DNA of 64,000 nucleotides from Physcomitrium patens (taxonomy: Eukaryota; Streptophyta; Bryopsida; Funariales; Funariaceae): NCBI RefSeq assembly GCF_000002425.4, contig NC_037255.1:7756063-7820062 (forward strand), written 5' to 3'. The position numbers and the translations under genes are program-made. Each line of letters opens with the position of its first letter. Within the stretch, counting starts at the first letter, position 1. Positions 1 through 13,458 of the stretch are shown piece by piece. A model generated the notes under the pieces. That model worked only from the letters and a program-made list of their open reading frames with translations, was not told where the DNA came from and made no database searches.

Positions 1-120
1 TTCTGATACCTCAGGCTATTCATCTTTTACACATCAAACGTCGGTGGGATTTCCTCTAACATTTATGATATGTTTTACGAACTAGTTTTCCTTGACCGGC
101 GGATGCTATGCCTTTTGCAG
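1..120 (+). other. Intron of the KAC kinesin gene (3' part)
   Basis: This stretch has no open frame that continues the kinesin. It ends in a pyrimidine-rich tract and TTTTGCAG, a good splice acceptor directly before the first recognisable kinesin exon. The exons for roughly the first hundred residues of the protein should lie to the left of the window. Confidence 0.6.
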
Positions 121-3100
121 ATGATGTAGCATTGGAATCAGAGTCTCGTGTCATTCCTTTGAAGAAAGAAAAGAAGAAGCTCTTCAATGATCTAGTCTCT
201 GCTAAAGGTGATTATATTTGTGGTAGTTAATCAGATGAATGCCTTGATGTACGAGATTGATGCAACTCTTATCACGTGAATTGATCATGTGCTGGAATAC
301 TAGTTTCCTAACGACTGATATCAATGGACTCCTGTTTATTTTCTTTCATGGTAGGACCCTCACATTTTTTCCTTGGATTCAGGGAACATTAGAGTCTACT
401 GCCGAGCAAGACCACAGTTCGAGGATGAAGATTCTAGTTTTATATCATATCCTGACGATTTCACGCTTCGCATAAATTCTAATGTTAGTACTGCTCCAAG
501 TAAGGATTTCGAACTGGATCGCATTTACGGGCCACATATTTCTCAAGGTTGGTCTTCTAAACAGAATGCCTTTCAGAGGGCGGTGTCAGTGTTTTTTCCT
601 GTTTGAGATAGAGAAACATGAGATAGGATGCAGTAATCAAAGAATTGCTATTGTCTAATGACGGTCCGTAACTGATTTGATGCATAAGATGGCCACTTCT
701 TAAGCTTGACATGGATAAGTCGTCTGTTAAGGAATATTCAGCAACGTTTGCATATACTTATGAATAATGACGGTGGTCACTCCTTGCTGCAGGCGATATT
801 TTCCAAGACCTCCAGCCTCTTGTACAGTCTGCGTTGGATGGTTATAACGTGTCCATCTTCGCATATGGCCAAGCCGGATCAGGAAAATCTTACACCATGG
901 TATGTCTATTTGTACTGTTAATCAGTTCTTCGTGGATTAGGTGTGCATTCTCAGCATCCTGTTTGGTTATTCTGTTGTGATGTTCGTTAGGCTTTATTTA
1001 AGTTTTTATGGTCTTTATCAATCACTTGTGAGGTCTTTTAGTATCTTTTTGGAGGATTAGTGAAGCGCTTAGGTGCCACTTTTTCCTCTTGATTCAACTG
1101 TATTCTAATCCCAATAAATATGAACGGCAATTAACAATCTCTTACAGGCGAGTATGTTCGTATCCTATTTTGTTAATTCCTTAACTCCCTTGAGGCTTTA
1201 TTTAACCTCGTCACTCGTCAGTAACCTGTGAAAGTAGTTACTGCAGTGGAAAACGCATGACAGTGAGAATGAGAGCAAGAGTTATTTAATCGTTGAAATT
1301 ATTATCGGCTACGTTGTTACGTGTTAGTACAATTATGAATAGTATGCATCACAGTAGATTGCTCCTGATATCAGTTCAACTCTGCGCGCATGATCGCCCA
1401 TATGTTGGGACTTTATCACAGGAAGGGCCAAGTCACGACCGAGGTTTATACTATCGAGCTTTTGAAGAGCTATTTGACCTGGTTAACGCTGAAAACTCGC
1501 CATCTTCAAGGACGGCTTATTATGTCACTATGTTCGAGTTACACAATGAACAGGTAGGTCAGCTTATCGCAACGGTGTCTTTTGGAGTTTTGGTTGTTAA
1601 CAAAATCTTTTTTTGGTCGCATTTGGCGACATAACTGGCATCTGTGAGCTAAACTTGTGTAATTAATTAGAATAAATAGAAAAACTCAATGGTTACAATA
1701 TTTTGTTACTGGTAGGTTCGGGACCTCTTGAAGACCTCAGACAGTAGTGGAGCCTCAACAGTTATGATGGGGGGATTAGGGCATGGTGTGGAATTGGTGG
1801 ATGAGCGCATAGATAGTCCGTCTGGATTTACTCGAGTATTCAAGTTCGGCAGTCAGATGCGAGCGAATGTGGATGGAGTGAAGTCTGATCGCAGCAACCG
1901 ATCACATTTGTATGTACTTTGTTTCTGGCATCCGTGTCCTTGAACTTATTGTTCAACCCTAAATGCAACGTTTTCATCTAAAATTCTGGTTTAACTTTGT
2001 TTAATATGAATTTTTATACAGAACGAAATTGCGAGCAATGTCGAATTGGGGTACTTATTAATTTTATGCTGCGTGTATTTTAAATTAGTTTGAATAGGGG
2101 GTTGATGAACGTCTTTTTGCGGAAGCATTCGTGCTACCTCAGTATGATATTGATGATTTAATGTACTGAATACATTTGAATTCTTGTTTTGGAATTCTTG
2201 ATTTAAAATGTCCTGATATCTTAACTGGGGTGGACAGGGTGGTGACTATTCATATTTACACCACTGATTCATTAACTGGAGAAGAGCAATACAGTAAATT
2301 ATCAATGGTGGATTTAGCCAGTAGTGAGCGGTTCAGCAAAGCAGAAGTGAATGGAGATCGTTTGACGGAGTCACTACACATAAACAAATCTTTGTCTGCG
2401 TAAGTATCAACCGCTGTCAGATGTTGACAAACGTAGGTGGAGAGTGCTTTATGAAATTTTTCTAATTCCCCTGCAATCTTTGATTTCTTTTGGATGACCT
2501 CAAGTTCTAGTCACAATTGATTCTTAGGGCTCTCTAATGAACTCCTTTCCTAGTGCTTTCACCAGAAACTTTTGAACCAGCGGTTTATTTTTTCATTTAA
2601 TTGCCAAGTTCATTATCAAGTTGGGTCTACTCTTTTTCTTGGAATGCCCTGCTCTTGAAATCTCTCGAATACATGCTTTTGTTTCTTTTAAAACTATCAC
2701 AAGAAGATTTGGCGAAGTGTAAGTCAAGCATTACAATGAAAGAATGGCACTCAAGGTTGAAAGTCCGTATGTTCAAGATGCAAAAATAGGTAGATTTAGT
2801 TTGTCGAAGTGCGTTTAATGTTGTTTTTAACCAGCACCTAATATTGTAGGATAAACTTTGTCCACGACTGCCTAGTTTCTTCAAGGGGATAAGTGGAATT
2901 TGTGGTGCATATCTGTGTACTTCCGAAATAATAAATTTGTCTAGATGCTGATATGTATCTCTTCGCAGTCTGGGTGATGTTTTTGCAGCCCTTAGTGCAA
3001 AGAAAGATTACATCCCCTACGGTCATTCAAAGCTTACACAGCTTCTTGCGGATTCACTTGGTAAGCTCTTTCGACCAACACCATTGGAAGGTTACTTTTC

Positions 3101-6100
3101 AAATCTCTTGTTGCGACTTTGTGTGTGCGTGTCCACCCGCACTCCATACCAGGCTTGACAGTTCAACTTAATGATGTGTTTGGACGGGGAAACTGTTTGC
3201 TTTTAGATTTTTTGCATTCGAATTGACTAATCTGTCAATGCGTGTTGTTCCTGATAACAACTAAGGGATGACGGAGTAGTACACTTGGTGTTCTAACTTT
3301 ATTTGATTTTTCATTCTTCAGGAGGGGACTCCAAAGCAGTTCTTATTGCGAATGTTAGTCCTAGCAATTCCGATTTACAAGAAACTATTGCTACTTTGAA
3401 TTTTGTGTCTCGTGCTCGGAATGCGGAGATCAGCCTCGGAAATCGAGACACAATCAAGAAGTGGAGAGACGTGGTAAACTTATCTTTCATGAGCCTTTTA
3501 GACGGATGTTCCTCTTCTCTATCTCGTATTTGCTGATTATTCGTCATCAACATAGTTGCAATATTATCCCAATATGTGAATCTTGAGCCCATTCCTTGTT
3601 CCACATGCAATAATTTTATCAGTATTTTTATGCATACCTGTCCGAGAAGTCTGTCTTGTTAGTGCCTTGTATTAAAGAGTTTTGGAGTCTAAATTTATTT
3701 GTGCCTACAAGGTCCTCTTTTAAGTTATTACTCCTGGAACTAGGTTGCACAATGTTCCTTGATGGTCCCCTAAGATGTGGTCGCTACTTACTAATGATAT
3801 GAATGGTTGATCAGGCGAGTGAAGCCCGTAGAGAGTTATACGAGAAGGAGAAGGAAGCGACAGAGGCTCAAGGTGAAGTGATGCAATTAAAACGTGCTCT
3901 AAAGGAGGCAGATGCTCAGTGTCTACTTCTATTTGATGAGGTTCAAAAGGCATGGAAGTTGGCAAGCTCTTTACAAGCTGATCTTACTAGCCACGAATCA
4001 TATATTAATAAGCTTCAGGTATGGAGTGATATGGTTGTTCTTGCTTTCTCTTCGTGATCAAGTCTGGATAAATACCTTGAAGCAATGTTATTATTTTTAC
4101 CACATCATGCACCACGACATACTAGCACTTGAGCAACGGCCATTCGCACTGAGGATTGCAGCAACTTAGTGCAATTCGTGAAAATATCGCGAAGAGAAAG
4201 GGAAGTGCTTTGAGCTCTTAGCTCGCTCTTTAATGATAAGATTGCGGAGTTTCAAGCCCTAACATGCAGTATGCTGCAGCGTACATGATCTTGATGTGTT
4301 TTGTACAAATTTTTTGTGGCAGGTGGAAAATCATAGATTAAGCGAGCAGAAAAGCAGGGATCAAGATCAGTATGCCGTCGTCATGACACAATTATCAATG
4401 TTCACAATGCGTGAGGAGCAGTATCAATCACAACTGAAGGAGCGTGGAGCAAGGATAGAAGCACTTGAAGTGAGTTCTTCTTTACGCGTTTGAATGTTGA
4501 TTTTCTAGTATTCTCCATATAATGTAGACTTCTGAGACTAGAGATGTCCTTAGGCAGGAATTCTTGAAGCACTATAGAATAGACACTTCTCAGAAATAAA
4601 GATCCGATTTCGATTCACATCTATGCGGAAGGAATTAACTTTAGGATTTGTAAACGCTGAGCGTTTCCCGTCCTGATTAGTTGCTTATTTGTGAGGTAAC
4701 TTCACTACTTTAAAAGTGATATTTTCGTTTCTACTACTTTTGTTTCACCATTTTTGCTTCAAAGATGAGACCATAATGTAATGACTACTTGAATTTGTGA
4801 ATAAGTTTTGACATTCACAACTGTCTTCAGGTCAGGGTGCAAGTGCTGGAGCAACAGTTACATGAAGCCAGATCGGCTGCAGCAAGTACTTTGCCTGCTG
4901 GGCAGGACAATTTAGCAGAAATACAGATGTTGCGTGAGGAAACTGAAAATGCTGTAAGCATTAATCAAAAACTTGAAGAGGAGCTTACCAAGCGAGATGA
5001 GCTTATTGAGGTTTGAAGAACGATTTTTTTGTCATACAATTTTTGTGTTCAATCTGACTGCGCTATTTGGTTTACAGACATGTCCTATTAACAAACTGAC
5101 TAACTAACTGATTAACTAACTATCTGTCTGTCTATCTATCGTTCTATGTAGACAGACAGGAAGGAAGAATGGTAGAAAACTTCCTGGCGACGCTATTTGA
5201 TCAATTTTGTCCTTGTTTTGACCGCGCTTTTAATTGTACAGACCTGTTCTGTTGATCTTCTATCTGTCTGTCTATGTGTGTATTAATCCTTTTTTGTGGA
5301 TAGATGGGAAGAAAGAACTGAAGAAAACTCCCTGCCTACCCTATTTGATCGATTTTATCTTATGTAATTTGTATTAACCTTAAAGTTTGCTCAGACTTTC
5401 TTGTTTGGGTGGGCAACTTCAGAGGCTCCACCAAGAGAACGAGAAGCTTTTTGAGCGACTTACGGAGAGGACTTCGACACTTGGTTCCCCGAAGATCTCA
5501 GTCTCTCCAAAGGTGCTGCACTATTCACTGGGTGCGACCTACTCTTTGTGCAGAAGATAATTGTTTGTGCTGTATTTTATTGTTAAAGCAGTGTATATAT
5601 TTCGTTTGGAGGTGCCTATACCTGTGGAGAGCATAACGTACGAACAAATGTTTGCTGGCATCTGACAATGGTAGTTTTTACTTTGTCAATTACTTTTTCT
5701 AAGTGTATCTTAATAAAAATAATCTTTCATCGCTTCTGAGATTACCGTAGCTTCTCAAAATCAGTAGGTTACTCCAACACCCAAGAGTGGACTGCTGAAC
5801 TTTGCTTTTTTCATGTAGATCCCGCACCTGGAGCAAAGGGCTGTGGATGACTTCAACTTGGACGGTAGTACTTACAGGTTAGTGCAGTCGGAACACCTGT
5901 TCTTATTCTCAATCGAAGCCTCAAACATGTTAAAAATGATTCAGTGTAGCATCTAGCCACAGTCCTGATAAAGATTATATTATTTGCCTTAACTGAACTC
6001 TGGAATTCGTCTGAACCTCTGGCTCATGGAAGTAGCAGCACCGCTCCAGCTTCTCCGGACATGCGATCATCTAGTGTCATGAAAAGTTCATCAGTTGGGC

Positions 6101-9100
6101 AACCATCTTCCCCACGAGGCGCTGTTGAACTGCTGAAATATGGATCGGATGAACAGTTGAAGTCAACACCAGCTGGGGAATATTTGACAGCTGCTTTGAT
6201 GGACTTCAACCCAGATCATTATGAGAGTGATGCTGCAATTGCTGATGGTGCGAACAAGCTCCTGATGCTGGTACTGCTCCTCTTGCACCAGTGTCGTCAA
6301 TTTACTGACATCAAAATTGTATACTTTACTCAGGCACTACTTACTCATTCTTAAGGTTCTGTTTCTAGGTCTTAGAAATGGCACACAACTACAATGAGAA
6401 CTGGTTGAATTTAGTTGATTCGAGCTGATACTGTGTAGCTTCCAGGCTGCTGTGTTCCTAGATTTTTTTCCTCGTTAAATTATAATTGAGCCATTGTGAT
6501 AGATTTGGTGGATTTGCGATTGAGGTCTTTGTAATTGTCGGTTTACAGGTTCTGGCAGCTGTGGTAAAAGCTGGAGCCTCTCGCGAGCATGAGATGCTTG
6601 CAGAAATTCAAGGAGCTGTGTTTACCTTCATACGCAATCTGGAGAATCGAACAGCAATGGACACTATGCTTGTTTCACGTGTGCGAATTCTGTACATTCG
6701 GTCACTTTTGTCCAGGGCACCCGAGCTACAATCCTTGAAGGTACGAGACTAAAGCGGTGCAAATCTCTTGTACATCTTGAATTACTTGACAAATTTCGTG
6801 ATGCGTGTTGAGAAAAACTATTGACTAGCAATTGATTAGCAGTTGTGTCAACTGTAGACGGTTCTGTTCATCATTATGGATGATAGGTGAGATGTGATTC
6901 ATTCTTCTTAGTGTATTGTTTACGCCATCACGAACCTCACGTATATACACACCCTTCAGGAATACTGGAACTCCTTGATACCCTGATTTCAAACACACAT
7001 CGAATTTCGCAAACTCTACTATGTTTTGAACATTGATCTACTTCATGATGTTCCTTCAAAATGCGACGTGGCTTCTAACGTATGACGTGGTTTTGTAGGT
7101 TCCGCTTGTGGAACGGTTCCTGGAGAAAGCAGGATCAGGATTTATTAGCGGGCGCAGCAGTCGTAATTCTAGCCTTGGAAGTAGTCCACAGAGGTCACCT
7201 AATCATTCGATTAAAGATGGATATGACTATCTGCATGGATTTAGAGTTAATTTAAGACAAGAAAAGCGTTCCAAGTTTTCCTCCATGTTCTCAAAGCTAA
7301 GGGGAAACGACCAGGTTTGTATTTGACTGAATATCATATCCCAGCATTTGATGTTGTTATGTCAATTTTTCAACTTCTTCTGTAAACTAGGTCAAACTTT
7401 GTCCCTTGAACGAGCATCTTATTTCAGGAAGGATGGCGGTATTTGATATTATCATGTATCGAGGTCCTTGCTAGTATTCATTCACTCGATAATGCAGACA
7501 ATGTATGATCTGTCTGATGCCCTTCAATTTGAAGGTAGCAGACTTCCATCTCATTTGGTTAGACGAATACCGGTAATAAGACCAAATTTGTCTGCCTATA
7601 CAGGATAGTTCTCGGCAACATGTCTCAGAAAGGAAGTTGAAAGAAACATCAGAAGACGCACGTGCTTTTGCAATTGGAAATAAGTCTCTTGCCTCACTCT
7701 TTGTGCACACTCCGGCTGGTAAGACATTCTGTAATGATTGAAGTTGAGAAATTGTGCTGTGTGTGTGCGCTCTACATTCTAACTTTGTGGTTGCTGCAAT
7801 GCCGTTTGTTCTTCATTTTCCGTCCCTTGGTAATTGTAGCCAATACTGGTCAGACTTTACCTACCAGGTGTTATGTGGATTCATTTGTGCATAAATAGTT
7901 TAAGTTCTTTGGTTCTGGCCTCCGTTTGAGGTCTTGTTTCTATTATTTCAGGGGAGCTGCGGCGTCAGATTCGGGGGTGGCTTGCTGAGAACTTCGATTT
8001 CTTGTCGCTGACCGGTGGGGAAACGATAAGTGGTGTCTCAAGCCATTTGGAGCTTCTCTCTACAGCTATTTTAGATGGTTGGATGTCGGGACTTGGGGTT
8101 CCACAATATCCAAGTACTGATGCCTTGGGTCAACTGCTGTCTGATTACACTAAGATGGTCTACAATCGCCAGCTCCAGCAGTTACAGGTGATTGGGACTT
8201 AACTCATGGTAACAAAAAAGTGACGTAGAAGCACCATCCCTCTGGAGGTTTTTATGAAGCAACTTGCAGGGGTACATGCTTTTTAATCAACAATGGCTTG
8301 TCTAGATCTCTCTTACTAATATGATGAATGCAATAGATGCTGATCTGCCCTCTGAATAAAAATTTGCATGTGTCCAGGACGTTGGAGCTGCATTGGCAGC
8401 TGAGGTAGCGGAGGACGAGGATCAAGTTACCAAGCTGCGTTCAGAATTAGAATCTGTCGAGCTCAAACGTCGCAAGGTCAGTTATTAACAGCCGCTCGTG
8501 AATCTGTTCGTGAGGTGGCATTGCAGCCAGGGTTTCGTGTTATTCTACGTTGTGTCTCGCCTTTCCAGTGTTTGTGAATCGATTTGATCAAACTCGAGCA
8601 TACTGCAGAAGGGGTAGCGTAATGAATATTTTGCGACTGACACTCTCTTCAAATGTTATCCGTCCGGCCAATTTTAGCTCTTATGCTTTTACCATCTCAG
8701 TCTGTTTGATTGTGTCTTGTGTACTTCAAGAGTAGTTGAATTCTTGTGTTACAGGAAAACGTAAACTTCTCCTGCTTGCGGTGTATTTGAACAGGTCCTA
8801 ACGCAGATGCGGACTAATATAACTATTCTGACTGAGGAGGATGGTGCGTCGCCAGCTCGGAATCCACCTATGGACGCAATGAATGCTCGCGTTGCTTCAC
8901 TTACATCCCTTGAGGATATGTATAAGCAGGCCGGGGTGTGTTGATGTTCTACTTTTATACCATCATACAAATCTGGGCCGATTATCGTATCTGAGTACTC
9001 TAGCTTCTTTGAAACAACTCGTGCAAGTGTTCACTGTTATGCAATTTGTGATGTATTCACGTGTGTTGGTGGTATTACTCAGGAAATGCGCAAGGATGCT

Positions 9101-9968
9101 CCCGAAGGAAGAAGTACTGCCAACAAGAAGCTAAGCTATTTGAAGCATCTAGATGCCCTTGAGGAGCGTATGAGCACACTCCTTTCCATCGATTACCCCT
9201 GTGCTCAAAGATGCATTACGGACGCAAGAAGGTTTGTCGAAGTAAGCAATGTCGCCCCTAATACTAGTATCATGACTGTGTGTAATTAGGAATCATATTA
9301 TTTCGATTCGTCTTGAAATAAGTTGATTATTTGATGTGGATGCAACAAACATGAGTTATGCTGCAACAGCAAAAGTTTGGAATGTATTATCAGCAAATGT
9401 TCCTGGGTTTGATATGTTTTCTTCTCCTGGTATGACTTTCTCCAACTGGTGAATTACTCGTGACCAAATGCCCTTTTGTTGTGTTAAGTTACTCGAAGTG
9501 CACCAAGAGGTCCCTGGTGTACGGCATACGAGATCTCGCACTCTGGATGGGGTGAACAGATCAGCTGATTTTGTCCATTTGGACGAGAGGATGAACAACA
9601 GAGTTGAAAGTGAAGTCATTCAATGGAGTGTACTGCAATTTAATAATGGGTCTGCGACCCCATTTGTGATTAAGTGTGGGGCTACATCCAACCTAGAACT
9701 AGTTGTCAAAGCGCAGGCTAAAATGCAAGAAAAGACTGGAAAAGAGATTGTTGCAGTTGTTCCGGTGCCTTCTGCTTTGGCCGGTTTGTCGCTGGAGGGC
9801 ATCGCACAGACTATATCACATCTCCCGGAATCCTTTTATCAGTTGGCTATGGCTAGGACTGCCGATGGCACTAGGGCACGTTATACAAGATTATACAAGA
9901 CACTAGCAATTAGAGTTCCATCATTAAAACATGTTCTGGAGGAGTCTGAGGAATCTGCGTTGAGGTAA
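121..9968 (+). CDS. KAC1: Kinesin-like protein KAC/KCA (kinesin-14, chloroplast actin movement), 5' end missing
   Basis: Twenty-two exons in phase: 121-207, 383-547, 793-899, 1422-1553, 1716-1909, 2238-2399, 2969-3060, 3322-3473, 3815-4018, 4323-4469, 4831-5010, 5423-5512, 5819-5877, 6033-6270, 6549-6740, 7099-7314, 7604-7718, 7952-8187, 8378-8476, 8795-8935, 9083-9241 and 9489-9968. They encode about 1,214 residues. The first (residues 1-29) joins the N-terminal coil. The motor head spans about 30-345 with P-loop GQAGSGKS (867-890) and the late motifs [10 protein letters not shown] and FVSRARN. A coiled coil covers about 350-560. The rest is the C-terminal half special to KAC/KCA, including [25 protein letters not shown]-like text and [11 protein letters not shown]. 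In Arabidopsis KAC1/KAC2 (KCA1/KCA2) this protein organises short actin filaments on chloroplasts and the plasma membrane rather than moving on microtubules. Switch I reads SNRSH and switch II DLASSE in place of SSRSH and DLAGSE, so motor activity is probably weak. The last acceptor (9488) is the least certain boundary. Confidence 0.93.
5056..5365 (+). repeat. Diverged tandem duplication inside a KAC intron
   Basis: Two copies of about 150-170 bases lie side by side in the intron 5011-5422. Each has the same order: a GCGCT and ACAGAC start, a run of CTGTCTGTCTAT, a GGAAG/GGGAAG stretch with GAAAAC and CCTG, and an end CTATTTGATC.ATTTT. They differ at many positions, so the duplication is not recent. 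The CTGT/CTAT runs are microsatellite-like. No coding role is seen. Confidence 0.7.
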
Positions 9969-10880
9969 AATATTGATAGAGCTGCTCCACTGCGCAAGTC
10001 AATGCTTACAGCAATTCATGGGCTTAGATCAAAGGAGTCGTGCAGACGGCCGTCATTCTGCCCCATCATCGTGTTGCACTGCCGAAGCAACCTCTACTTA
10101 CTTTGACCCGGGGTCATAGGTACTTACCTATCACATAAGATTGAGCATAGCTTCAGCAAGTTTTTGGCCCAATAAGGTTTCGGATGCGTCTAGTTTTTAC
10201 TTTTTTTTCTTTTTTCTTCAAACATTTGGTTGGAAGGTACCATTAGGAGCAGAGCAGCACGTAATCCAATGATTGGCTGCTTTCGAGCGAATGCATATCC
10301 TCCAAATTAGTGCGGCGATCTGTTTCTGTACAGGGCATCTATCTGTTCCAAGTCCAGCCGCGCATGTGATACTCATCACACTACGGGCAGTGGCTGCACA
10401 GGCTTTTGTAATATAAAAGTGAAGGTAACTTCACGAGTCAGATATTGGTTGAGCTCTATCTCTTGAAGTAAATTTAATCTCTTTTGTATGGTTCAGTGTC
10501 TCCTTCAATCGAGTTTGATTTAGTGCGTCACACACGTACAATATGTTAATTGTATCTCGATTGTCTCTAGTTCTTGTTTCCCTAGACTAGTTTGTAGCAC
10601 ACCGCTGTTATCTCTGAAATGGAATGAAAATGCGAGGGAGCATTGCTATCACCGATGTTTCTTGCATGTAAACCATGTGGATGCACCAGCAATGAATGCT
10701 CTGCTCCAAATATGCTTGAGGATAGAATACAGCTTGTCAGTTATGTAGTCTGCACCCGGACAGTATTGTGCTCAATGCAGGACAGTCTTGGACTACATAT
10801 TTTTTTATTTATGCATCTTTCTTTGGCTTTGGAAAATTTCAGTTCAAAAGAGGTAGAACAATCAGGTTGAGTTTTGACCC
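9969..10880 (+). other. 3' UTR and downstream flank of KAC
   Basis: After the TAA stop the sequence keeps the base composition of the gene for about 900 bases before the AT-rich desert begins. It has no credible coding frame. Several A/T-rich stretches, such as TGTAATATAAAAG near 10,407, could serve poly(A) formation, but the cleavage site cannot be fixed from sequence alone. Confidence 0.5.
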
Positions 10881-11337
10881 TAGTTACCTTAAGTTCTTCT
10901 AAACAGCATTTGGGCTGAAACTAGGACTTGGAGCCAAATTTAACACCGAGGAAATGAGGAAAAACAAAAAATCCCAATGAAAAATGAAATGAAGAGGTTA
11001 AGTCCCAAAATGTTGAGGGTGGAGCTTGTCACAGCTCAAGATGGCCTCTACCCTGTATATATGCCAGAGCCCCCAAATACCAATTTTAACATCTTTTTAT
11101 GAGACATTACATTCTCTAATCAATCTAAATGCGGGCCATCTCCAATTATTGAAAAGAAGTTAATTGTAGCTTTCCAAGAAATTGATATGCAACAAGAAGC
11201 AATCTTCATAGAAATCCCATGTGAACTAATACAATTAGTAAAAAGCTGCTATCCAAATGTTGTTTGCTCAATTTTAATGGCTTGCATTTGCTCAAACTAC
11301 ATTGTCTGGAGAATGTTTTTGAGCATTAAGTTTGTTA

Positions 11338-11380
<43 letters not shown>

Positions 11381-13381
11381 TCTTCTTCCACTTGATCATT
11401 AAGAAGTATCTCTTTATAGTAGAGGTGCCATGGAGAGGTTTAGTGATTATACAAATCAACTATCATCTTAAAACACTTTTATTAATAGATCACTTACAAC
11501 TATTAAAATTCTTGTTAAATTGGATTGACTTCAGCAAAAGCAAATTGAAATTCTAAATTAAGTAATTAGGACCTCAAAATATCAACAAACTCATGGTTAC
11601 AAAATGCTGCAAGCTTTTGTGGAAGTACAAAATGCATTTATGATGCAATTTTGTTTGATAAGTCTTACTTAGCAACTACAAAAATCATGTTTGTGATAAA
11701 GTAAATAATACACACTTTAAAAACTTTCTTAAGTGTTGTCATTGCACTAATATTAACTTCTTTAATTACATCTGCTTCAAATTGATTGACATCTTTAAAT
11801 ATTGTTTTTACATATGATGCTTACATTAAATATAAGCAAGTGTAATAAAGATTTGCAACTTCTCTATCAACAACTTTTAGAGATATATGCTTTTTGTCCT
11901 TAAAAAAATAGAATGAAAATGTACTAGTTTTTGATATTGTTACAATACAAAGGTTGCGATTTCTTTAAGATTTTAAAAGATATACATTTAAAAAATCGAA
12001 ATCTTGTTAATAAACATTTTGATAATTGACTAGGCCAAAATTGGATAGAAATAAGAAGTTTTTGATTGATGTATGCAAGTACATGTGTGATGAGTCACAA
12101 GCCAACTAAAGATTTTGCTTACAGATTTTTATAAAATGTCTAAAATTTTCTTCAGCTGAGAATTTATATCCTTCACAAGTTTTTTTTGCCTCTCCAAGTA
12201 TATAATTAATAAATTTAGATTAAAATAGAAATATTCACCTATTAAAGTTGAAAAAAAAAAAGTCTAAAGCTTAATATTGAACTAATGTAGACCACATAAC
12301 AACCAATAAAAGTTCAAAAGAGAAATTTATTTAAAATAACTTCTAATAACTCAAATTTATCTTATTTTATTTATTTATTTATTTATAAATATTAATATAT
12401 TTATTTTTTTCTAATAATAAGCAAGAATAATTAGAGTTTTTTAATCAATTAATAAAAAGTCTCTACTTTATTGTGCCAACTAAAAATTGGAATTAAAAAT
12501 AAATAGATGAAAATTTCTAAATAAAATATGGCCATATAAATAGAAATATACATTTTAATATAAATATTCAGATTTAATTAAATAATTATTGTAATATTTA
12601 AAAATTAAATGTATATTCTAAATTAAGTATAAATAATGAATGAGTTTTTTTAAAAATAAAAATTCAATATAAACTTAGTTGGTATGCTTTTTCAAAATTT
12701 CAAAAATATTGAAAAAGCTATCTTAATATTGAGATAGTTAGAAATTAAGTGAACTGAAGTAGATTCTTTAAATCAATGCAATATCTTGCAATATGTACAA
12801 TAATAATCCTATTTTTTTTTACTACTATTAGTTACAATAGTAGCTTCAAAACAATCAATCTTATTTTTAGAAATACTAAGGGCTTATTTTTTTCTAATCT
12901 TGATATTACATTGTTAATATAAAAAAATCTTTTCTAAAATAATATGAATAATAGGCTTATCTACAAATCAATAATAACAAATCCAAAGCCCACAAAAGAA
13001 TGTCGTGATGTTTTTACAATGAAGTACTAGATAAATATTATTAAAGAATCTTTTTTTTTAGACATTAGTTTAATATGTTATATCTAATATTTTATATGCT
13101 ATGACTTTATGTGCTTTTGATATATATTGATATAAAATATTTTTTTGAAGTAATTATATCAAAAATTTAATTTTTTTAGTACTATTTTTATTTTTATTTT
13201 TATTTATTTATTTAAGTGATCAATCAATTATATGTCAAAAAGTCTTTACAAATCTCACATGGCTTTAATTAAATGTCATTTAATGTAGCATTTGGATCTT
13301 AATAGTCAAATTTAAAGTAAATTAGTCATTACAAAACTAATAAATATGGTTTTCTAATGCATACAAAAAAGATTGATTAAA

Positions 13382-13415
<34 letters not shown>

Positions 13416-13458
13416 TACTATTCCACCATTTATTGTTATATATATTATTTGGCAATGT
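10881..13458. other. AT-rich intergenic DNA without a gene
   Basis: The composition falls sharply and stops fill all six frames. Segments near 11,000-11,300 are less AT-rich and look like decayed repeat DNA, including a TATATA-containing stretch near 11,055, but no family could be named. Two AT dinucleotide runs (11,341-11,371 and 13,394-13,415) and an ATTT run near 12,365-12,385 are present. Confidence 0.6.
11341..11371. repeat. (AT)n microsatellite
   Basis: A perfect run of alternating A and T of about 31 bases, followed by a T run. Confidence 0.95.

Noticed and set aside
9969-10870. Extra KAC exon after 9,968, suggested by a 75-codon frame at 10,643
   Set aside because: The stop at 9,968 lies where the family's C-terminus ends, and the later frame does not resemble KAC.
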